A stretch of DNA of 64,000 nt from Pontibaca salina (lineage in GTDB: Bacteria > Pseudomonadota > Alphaproteobacteria > Rhodobacterales > Rhodobacteraceae): assembly GCF_016307205.1 (NCBI RefSeq), contig NZ_JAEIJD010000012.1:21118-85117 (forward strand), in the 5' to 3' direction. The translations under genes were made by a program, and so were the position numbers. The notes beneath the pieces are model-generated. The model saw nothing but the letters and a program-made list of their open reading frames with translations, was not told where the DNA came from and did not search any database. This document shows, in pieces, positions 58,315 through 64,000 of this stretch (positions within the stretch are counted from its first letter, which is position 1; each line of letters opens with the position of its first letter).

Positions 58315-59226
58315 TCATAATTGTCCCTCCTGTTCGAGGGCTTCTAATTGGTCGGCTTCCCAGTCGCCGTAAGTCTGACCGGTATGCTCGAGGATCCAAC
58401 TTTTTGGACCTGAAGAGGGACGGCCCGATATCACGGCGGCTGCGGCGCTTGTACTGTTAAAAACGTAGCTCTTCGCGAAGATCCGGTGAGGGCCTTGAGG
58501 CACGAGAATACCCTGATCCACCAACTCTTCAAAAAGTGGCTTATAGGTCGGATGTTGAGCGGAACTGGCCCATGTGGCTCGTGCCATTGAGCCGGCTTCC
58601 ACAATGAACTTGCCGTCTTCCCATCGTGCCCGCGACTTTATTCCATGCTTGGGGACGTCAAACGTGAAATACACCGCGCTGGAGGACGTCTGGTCCGGAG
58701 CGGAAGGGCTGTCATCTTTAACCTGTGCGGTGAAAAGGTCGAACCTCAAGGCCGGCAGAACCAGATAAATGTTTTCCAGAAAATCATCCATATGCGCGCG
58801 AGCGGCCTCGCTTAGCGGGCTGCCCGACGGCGCCTGCCCATAGCTCAGTGCGATCTTGTTGATCCACTTGGCATCCGAAAACATTCTATGCTCCAAGTAA
58901 CGCACATGCGCCTTGTTTAACGGTTCGCCGTTGGATGTGATCAGGATCGCAGTATCCCACCAGTCCTTACTTGAGGCGTGCTGAGTGAGGCGATTTTTCA
59001 ACTCATCGGTTTCGCCGACATATAGAGATGCTTCGCCGTCTTTGTCCCCGATCAACAGATAGACGCCGGGTCGCTTGGCTTCCTCACGCGAAATCGCTTC
59101 TTTCAGCTGCGTGCGACGAGTAACGAGAACATGGCCCGACCATTGAAACGGAATTGTTGCCGTAACCATGCCATCGGGAGTTCCGTTCACAAAGAACAGC
59201 TCGATGGAGCGACCCTTCTTAATCAT
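58315..59226 (-). CDS. GIY-YIG nuclease-family protein with C-terminal DUF4357
   Basis: A 303-residue protein. The GIY-YIG pair is visible as Gly54-Val-Tyr56 (PGVYLLIGD) and Tyr69-Val-Gly71 (LYVGETDELKNRL). The DUF4357 domain lies near the C-terminus (FAKSYVFNSTSAAAAVISGR, about 255-275). Proteins of this layout are common in mobile islands of Proteobacteria, often near restriction or defence genes; no activity has been settled. It is monocistronic in appearance, within the transposon cargo. Confidence 0.85.
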   Translation of the reverse strand: MIKKGRSIELFFVNGTPDGMVTATIPFQWSGHVLVTRRTQLKEAISREEAKRPGVYLLIGDKDGEASLYVGETDELKNRLTQHASSKDWWDTAILITSNGEPLNKAHVRYLEHRMFSDAKWINKIALSYGQAPSGSPLSEAARAHMDDFLENIYLVLPALRFDLFTAQVKDDSPSAPDQTSSSAVYFTFDVPKHGIKSRARWEDGKFIVEAGSMARATWASSAQHPTYKPLFEELVDQGILVPQGPHRIFAKSYVFNSTSAAAAVISGRPSSGPKSWILEHTGQTYGDWEADQLEALEQEGQL

Positions 59227-59455
59227 TTACAGGCCTTTCGGTAATACTTGGATTTCGACGCCGCTGCGCACGACGCCTTGCCCCGTACCAGTAGAGAGCT
59301 GGGGCGGTGTCAGTGCATTAATTCAACGTGGATGAGGGGTTATGATCCCAAGATTTTTATAGGGGATATTCACTGCTTTCTAAAGCTTTTGTAAATGTAC
59401 CCTCCCATGGGGTGTATTCCAGGCGGCCCGGAACGAACAATTCTGGTCCGGTCAG

Positions 59456-60277
59456 CTAAACTTTATTGAAAAAATGTAATATCGCACTGTCCGGTGAGAT
59501 TTGATCATCGATAGTCGCAAGATGCAAATTGTCCATTCTGAACTCGTCTCGCCATTCTGAGAGTGTCTTCATCGAGTCGTCCCAGCTGCTCGGCGCAATC
59601 AGCAGGGCACCTGGATATTTGCGTGTTAGAAGTGAAAGCATGCCGAGGACCTGCAGCAGATAGCGTCTGTGGTGCTTCTGGCGGTGCCCTTTGACTTCAA
59701 TGGCCATGGTGGGATGGCCGTCGACGGATACGATGAAGTCGCAGGGGAAGCTGGCTTTACGCGGACAACGCTCAATCTTTGCAGCCGCGCCAAATCCAAG
59801 CGCATCGAGATTTTCGCTTAAATAAGAAAAGACAAAATTCTCGAAGGCCATTGCTTTGCGAAATCTTTCGTGGGCCACTCCTCCCAATCCTCCGGCCTCT
59901 TTTTTGGCGGTCTCCAGTGCGGCTCGCAGCTGCGACCGAGACACTTCCCCAGAAAAAAATTTTGGCGCGAGGTCGCTCGCTAAGGTGCTGGAAAGACTCG
60001 ATATCTGAGCGAGTAGCAAGACGCCCGTCATCGAAATTTCGTCTTTTTCTGAGAAGGTTTGTTCCGGCGCGTTCCGTGCAAGCCAAAGTTCCGCTGCGAG
60101 AGGGTTGCGTAGGGTTGCGACTTCCACCCCGCGAAGGCGGGCGACGGCGTCAAGAAGCCTGTCGACGCTCTCAAAGCCATGTTGCTCCGGGGACCGCATG
60201 GCACCCCGAAGCGCCTTGGCAAAGGCGATCCAGTTGGGCTCTGAGGCGATCCGTTTAAGGGACGATTTGGTGCTCAT
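59456..60277 (-). CDS. Restriction-endonuclease-fold protein of unknown function
   Basis: A 273-residue protein. The C-terminal half shows a PD-(D/E)xK-type active site: Glu146 in AFENFVFSYL, Asp180 in FPCDFIVSVDG and Glu194-Val-Lys196 in MAIEVKGHRQKHH. The N-terminal half is helical and unrecognised. It lies immediately upstream of, and divergent from, tnsA, with 77 bp between, so its promoter may overlap the tns promoter. It may be an accessory nuclease of the transposon or a defence gene; I cannot tell which. Confidence 0.7.
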   Translation of the reverse strand: MSTKSSLKRIASEPNWIAFAKALRGAMRSPEQHGFESVDRLLDAVARLRGVEVATLRNPLAAELWLARNAPEQTFSEKDEISMTGVLLLAQISSLSSTLASDLAPKFFSGEVSRSQLRAALETAKKEAGGLGGVAHERFRKAMAFENFVFSYLSENLDALGFGAAAKIERCPRKASFPCDFIVSVDGHPTMAIEVKGHRQKHHRRYLLQVLGMLSLLTRKYPGALLIAPSSWDDSMKTLSEWRDEFRMDNLHLATIDDQISPDSAILHFFNKV

Positions 60278-60354
60278 GACAGACAGATAACAGAAATTCT
60301 CGTGAAAATGAGGGTTAAATATGATAGTAGTACTAACTGAGTCGGGGTTGAGAA

Positions 60355-61080
60355 ATGCGAGTTGATCCTAAAGCGGCACCGGTAGCGCGCCGAGTACATA
60401 AGAGGGGGCTGATAAAAAAAGCCCACTTCGTCAGCCCGAACAAATGTCCGGGTGTGATCCAGTGCGAAAGCCGGCTTGAGGCGAGCGGTGCCATCGTTAT
60501 GGGGTTGGATCCGCGGGTCGTTTTGCTTCGCCCCCAGCCCGTCACTTTCGATCTCGATACTGGGCGCATCTATGCGTCGAGGGAAGCGATGGACAAAGAG
60601 TGCGCAGCGCCCGCGCGGCGGCGAAATATCTATACTCCCGACTTCGAAGCACATTTCACGAACAAGAAAGCCTTCGTCGAGTTCAAGCATTCCGCGCTGA
60701 TCAAAATGAGACCCAAGACGCTCGAACTGCCCAGCGTCCTGCGCCGTTTCGGCTATCGGCTGATCATTGTCGATGAGACGTATTTGCCGGAAGTATTCGT
60801 GCAGAATATGAGATTGCTGAGCCCACTTCTCAATGCATCGCTGGCCGATGCAGACCGTGAGCGCATCGCCTGCGCGAGCCGCCAACCGGTTCAAATTAGG
60901 ATGCTTCTCGAAGATGAGCTGACCCATCATTCAATCCTGTCGCTGATCGCGCAAGGGAGGCTGGTGTGCGATTTGATGGGATCGCGCCTCTCAGGGGGTA
61001 CGCGCGTGGTCTGGAGCGAGGAGGTGCCCAGACACCTAATGCACCTGCCGTTTGACGAGATGGAGATTTTAGATGCTTGA
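60355..61080 (+). CDS. tnsA: Tn7-like transposase subunit TnsA (endonuclease)
   Basis: A 241-residue endonuclease that cuts the 5' ends of the element in cut-and-paste transposition. The restriction-enzyme-like active site is visible: Glu38 in QCESRLEAS, Asp96 in YTPDFEAHF and Glu109-Phe-Lys111 in AFVEFKHS. A C-terminal helical part (about 165-241) is the region that contacts TnsC in Tn7. It overlaps tnsB by 8 nt. Its presence shows that the element belongs to the Tn7 rather than the Tn5053 branch. Confidence 0.88.
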   Translation: MRVDPKAAPVARRVHKRGLIKKAHFVSPNKCPGVIQCESRLEASGAIVMGLDPRVVLLRPQPVTFDLDTGRIYASREAMDKECAAPARRRNIYTPDFEAHFTNKKAFVEFKHSALIKMRPKTLELPSVLRRFGYRLIIVDETYLPEVFVQNMRLLSPLLNASLADADRERIACASRQPVQIRMLLEDELTHHSILSLIAQGRLVCDLMGSRLSGGTRVVWSEEVPRHLMHLPFDEMEILDA

Positions 61081-63000
61081 TCAGATACGCGATGATGAGG
61101 GTTGCCTCGAGTTCGTCGCCCGAAGCTCAAATACGGTTCTTCTCAGAGACTCTGACGGCAAGACCATTAAAGTTGCCAGTAATGTTTATCGTCAATTAAT
61201 CAGCGAGGGTCGAGCGGAGAAGCCAGGAGATCCGTCGCAGGCCAACCGAATTCCTGACGAGCATGCTCGTATCTACCAAGCAGTGATTCTTCACGCCATC
61301 CAGCGTGACGATACCCTGCGCCGGGCAGGGAACACGGCTGCCGCGAGCCATGCGATCCTCGTTGAAGAGCTTAGATCGGACCCTCAATATAGCCGTTACG
61401 TTCCCGCGAAATGCAGCCTCCGCACCCTTCAGAACTGGCGGCAGAAGATCGCGAAAGGGGGAAAGGACGCGCTCATTCCAAAGTTTGAAAACCGCGGCAA
61501 TCGCGGCGCTCGATTTGACGCCCTTTACGAGGAAACGGCCTGGGACGTCTTGGAAGAGAATTTTCTCAAGAATGACCGAATGAGCATCGGAGCAATCGTT
61601 CCCCAAGTGGAAGAAGATTATCTTGAACGCTGCAAATCACAAGGGGTGGAACCTGGCCCATCGGGCAAGAGGTGCTTGGAGACGGTCCTTCAGTCGCTGA
61701 GGGTCGATGACCTTATTTCGGCGCGACATGATTCCTCGATGAGCAAGAAGCTCCGTCTTCAGGCTCAGTTTTTTCATCGTGTCGAAGCTCCGTTAGACGT
61801 CGTCGAAATTGATTGCACAGTGGCCAATACTTTCTGCGTTGGAGCGACGGGTGAGTTGGTCGGGCGCCCGACCATTTGCGCCGCTGTTGATGTCGCAACG
61901 GGGTTCCCAGTGGGGTTGCGCATATCGCTGGAAAATCCAAATGAAACTTTGGTTGTTGGCGTCATTAAGGACGTGATGACCCCAAGAGGACCGGATTTCT
62001 TTGAAGAGCACGGTATATCGAACCGGCTCGAAACCACCGGCACTCTAAAGGTCATAGTCACTGATCAGGGCAGTGAAAACAGCGGCTCAACACTCACGGC
62101 AGTCGTTCGCAATACCGGAATGGAGTTTGCAAAAACATCCCCGGCTGTCCCGAAAAGAAGCCACATATTGAACGGTTTTTCCGGGAGCTAAGCCGGTTTC
62201 TTGAAACTTTGCCAGGCTCAACCTCTTCAGAAGAGCTCCGCAATCTTACGCGGATCGATAAGGGCATGTCTGAAGCAGCGCTCACCTTAGCTGAGTTGAG
62301 AACCGCGATCATGAAGTGGATCTACGACGTCTACGCGCTGAAAATTCGGCGGATCCTCCACTCCCCCTTGCGGCAAGCAGAATCGCCCTCCGATAGTTGG
62401 CGTCGGCTCGAGGCAGAAATGCTGCTCCCTCCGGCTCCTGCCGATATCCGGTCGATCTTCATGGTTGAGAAAACGGTGCGCAGGCTGCATCGGTATGGTG
62501 TCGAAGTTTGCGGCGTCCATTTTCACTCTGATCAGCTGCGCGATCTTATCAGCCGTATTGGGACTACGGCGTCTGTAGAGGTCAGGTATGACCCGGCGGA
62601 TGCCAGAGAAATCGCGGTCCTTGATCCAGATACCGGCAAGCACTTTTCCGTCGCGGCCAAAGCGGAAGGTTTCCTGGCGGTCAGTTTCGAAGAAGCCAAG
62701 AATCTCAGAAGGGCTTCTGACGAGGCGAAGGCCAAAGATCGCAAGGCCCGGTCTCTCGCTGCCCAGATGGCAGCTGAAGCCCAAATATTAGCGGAATCGC
62801 GCAAGCCGGCAAAGCGCGCGTCATCACTCAAGAGAGCGCGCAGCGAGGAGCGAGAGCGGCAACGGCGACGTGAAATCTTGGACCGCACCAATCAAACCCC
62901 GCGTTCTCACATTTCCGATGTGCAGACGGCGAACCAACCTACTCGGAAGTTGGCAGTTCGGCGGGGAACCCGGCTGCCTGAACTGGAACAAATGGAGTAG
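61073..63000 (+). pseudogene. tnsB: Tn7-like transposase subunit TnsB, single-base frameshift
   Basis: A DDE transposase of the Mu/TnsB type, split by a -1 change at a run of C (62139-62142, four C). Frame one (61073-62191) carries helix-turn-helix domains and the first two catalytic acids, Asp247 in VVEIDCTVAN and Asp331 in VIVTDQGSEN. After about 62140 the protein continues in the other frame as GCPEKKPHIERFFRELSRF, where the third acid (Glu of HIERFF) lies, through a basic C-terminus to 63000. With five C the whole gene is one open frame. It is either a real inactivating deletion or a sequencing error. Confidence 0.85.
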
Positions 63001-63003
63001 CAC

Positions 63004-63957
63004 ATGGCCAAGAATTCCCTCCCCCTTCTGTCGCAGCTTGTCCGGCACCAAGCCTTCGAAGACGCATACAGCGCAGTCGCTGACCTTCTGGAAGAAAAGG
63101 ACCCCCGAAATGGCTGCATAATCCCGCTTCTCGGGCCAACGCGCACCGGCAAGACTGCGGTTACGCGTCAACTGGCCGAGAAGGCAGGACCAGCAGCGTC
63201 ACTCGTGCCCATGAAGGCTTTCGTCCAAGCAAGCCTTCCGGCGCAGATCAACGCCCGCGAGATTTATGCGACGATGCTGAGGGCGGTTGGATTGAAGTCG
63301 AGATCGGGCGACAGCACTTCTGCCATTCGGGATCGCTTGTTCCGAGCAATCGAACAGTTTGGCATTCGCGTCATTGCTCTTGATGAGTGCAACCACATGG
63401 CAGAGCGAGGGTCGAACCTTAGCGCAAGAGCGGCAGCAGACCATCTCAAGACCGTCGTGGATGAAACCGGTGTCAGCCTTGTCTTGTCGGGGCTGCCACG
63501 CTTCCAGCAGATCATTGACCAAAATGAGCAGCTGCGTGACCGTGCCGCTGGTACCATCTTATTTATGCCATATGACTGGCAAAGCGACGAGGAGAGGGAT
63601 GCATTTGTCGGCGCCGTCGATGCGGTCCTGCATAGCCTGCAATCATCCGGTATTGAGATCGAGATGAATTTCGAGGATCTGGTTCGTCGGCTCTACGGCG
63701 CATCGGGTGGACGTGTGCCGATGATGATGCGCCTGATGAAGCTGAGCGTCCTGCAGGCTTCATCAAAGCCGCGCCTCACATCCGAAAACTTTCGTCGCGC
63801 TTCATGCTCCATGCAGCAGTCTGGTATCCCTGCGAGTCTGTTCTTCGATAATGAGGAGCCGGACGAGGTTGATCTCCTGCGGTCCTTCGCAGCTGTGATG
63901 GCCGATGAACTGGCCCCCGTTTCGACCGGACACCTTGGCCTGACCAAGGAGGCTTAA
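63004..63957 (+). CDS. tnsC: Tn7-like AAA+ regulator TnsC/TniB
   Basis: A 317-residue AAA+ ATPase that links target selection to the transposase. Walker A is LGPTRTGKTAV (Gly44-Thr51), and Walker B is VIALDECNHM (Asp127-Glu128). The arginine-finger region and the C-terminal helical lid follow (GGRVPMMMRLMKLSVLQA). It is shorter than Tn7 TnsC and closer to TniB in size. It starts 3 bp after tnsB. Confidence 0.88.
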   Translation: MAKNSLPLLSQLVRHQAFEDAYSAVADLLEEKDPRNGCIIPLLGPTRTGKTAVTRQLAEKAGPAASLVPMKAFVQASLPAQINAREIYATMLRAVGLKSRSGDSTSAIRDRLFRAIEQFGIRVIALDECNHMAERGSNLSARAAADHLKTVVDETGVSLVLSGLPRFQQIIDQNEQLRDRAAGTILFMPYDWQSDEERDAFVGAVDAVLHSLQSSGIEIEMNFEDLVRRLYGASGGRVPMMMRLMKLSVLQASSKPRLTSENFRRASCSMQQSGIPASLFFDNEEPDEVDLLRSFAAVMADELAPVSTGHLGLTKEA

Positions 63958-63973
63958 GGATAGCCTTAAGCAC

Positions 63974-64000
63974 ATGCTTATGTCTGAGATTGAAATCATC
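63974..64000 (+). CDS. Start of the next tns gene (first nine codons)
   Basis: An ATG at 63974 (MLMSEIEII; an internal ATG at 63980 is also possible) opens 16 bp after tnsC and stays open to the edge. By position it would be the target selector TniQ/TnsD. No sequence evidence for this identity is available in nine codons. Confidence 0.35.

Larger units (their letters stand above)
51179..64000. mobile_element. Tn7-like transposon with defence cargo, downstream of gyrB (right part outside the window)
   Basis: It begins with a TGT terminus and two direct repeats 19 bp apart, and contains tnsA, tnsB and tnsC genes reading away from gyrB, as Tn7 genes read away from glmS. Cargo between the end and tnsA comprises an ABC-3C system, an ATPase/HNH pair, a GIY-YIG protein and a nuclease-like protein. 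The far end, and a target-selector gene, lie outside the window. That the whole stretch is one unit, not two stacked insertions, is inference. Confidence 0.75.

Noticed and set aside
62131..62145. Programmed -1 frameshift in tnsB
   Set aside because: The sequence ACATCCCCGG has no X XXY YYZ heptamer that would let both tRNAs re-pair. Loss of one C from a run of five explains the data more simply.

Overview
The window reads as a chromosomal segment of a GC-rich alphaproteobacterium of the order Rhodobacterales (Roseobacter/Paracoccaceae type). The evidence is the run ubiB-ubiE / mutM-enoyl-CoA hydratase-rpsT-dnaA-dnaN-recF-gyrB, the alphaproteobacterial type of SerC, a probable serC leader RNA, and the dapD/dapE, LOG and IalB genes. 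No tRNA, rRNA or CRISPR array was seen.

Core region 1 (1-24.6 kb) is housekeeping. It holds a moxR-DUF58-DUF4159 operon (running off the left edge), polA, a small zinc-binding protein, an orphan ABC ATPase, an M20 deacetylase coupled to an ectoine-hydrolase gene, a lytic transglycosylase, rnr, dapE and dapD with small genes between them, a LOG-family enzyme, rlmN, an IalB protein, an asparaginase and serB.

Element 1 (24,669-34,723; about 10 kb) lies between serB and serC, which would otherwise be divergent neighbours about 160 bp apart. It is bounded by a 28-bp direct repeat with one mismatch (attL/attR) and carries a tyrosine integrase beside attL, an HTH protein, a tiny ribbon-helix-helix regulator and one tight operon of head genes: connector, large terminase, head closure, HNH nuclease, HK97 capsid, prohead protease and portal. 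It has no tail, lysis or replication genes. This resembles a capsid-forming phage satellite that would have to borrow tails. The att core overlaps the first hairpin of the probable serC leader, so the insertion separates the native promoter from serC and leaves the leader intact at attR. Two unusually structured non-coding stretches lie inside the element.

Core region 2 (34.7-51.2 kb) runs serC-serA, a metallophosphoesterase, a thiolase, ubiB/ubiE, mutM, an enoyl-CoA hydratase, rpsT, dnaA, dnaN, recF and gyrB.

Element 2 (51,179 to beyond the right edge) starts 5 bp after the gyrB stop codon with a TGT terminus and two 19-bp-spaced repeats. It carries tnsA, tnsB (frameshifted between the second and third catalytic residues) and tnsC, so it is a Tn7-like transposon at the 3' end of gyrB. 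The DNA between gyrB and tnsA is a conflict-system cargo: an ABC three-component (ABC-3C) system, an AAA-ATPase/HNH pair of the Septu kind, a GIY-YIG/DUF4357 protein and a restriction-endonuclease-like protein. Part of this cargo is clearly AT-richer than the core genome.
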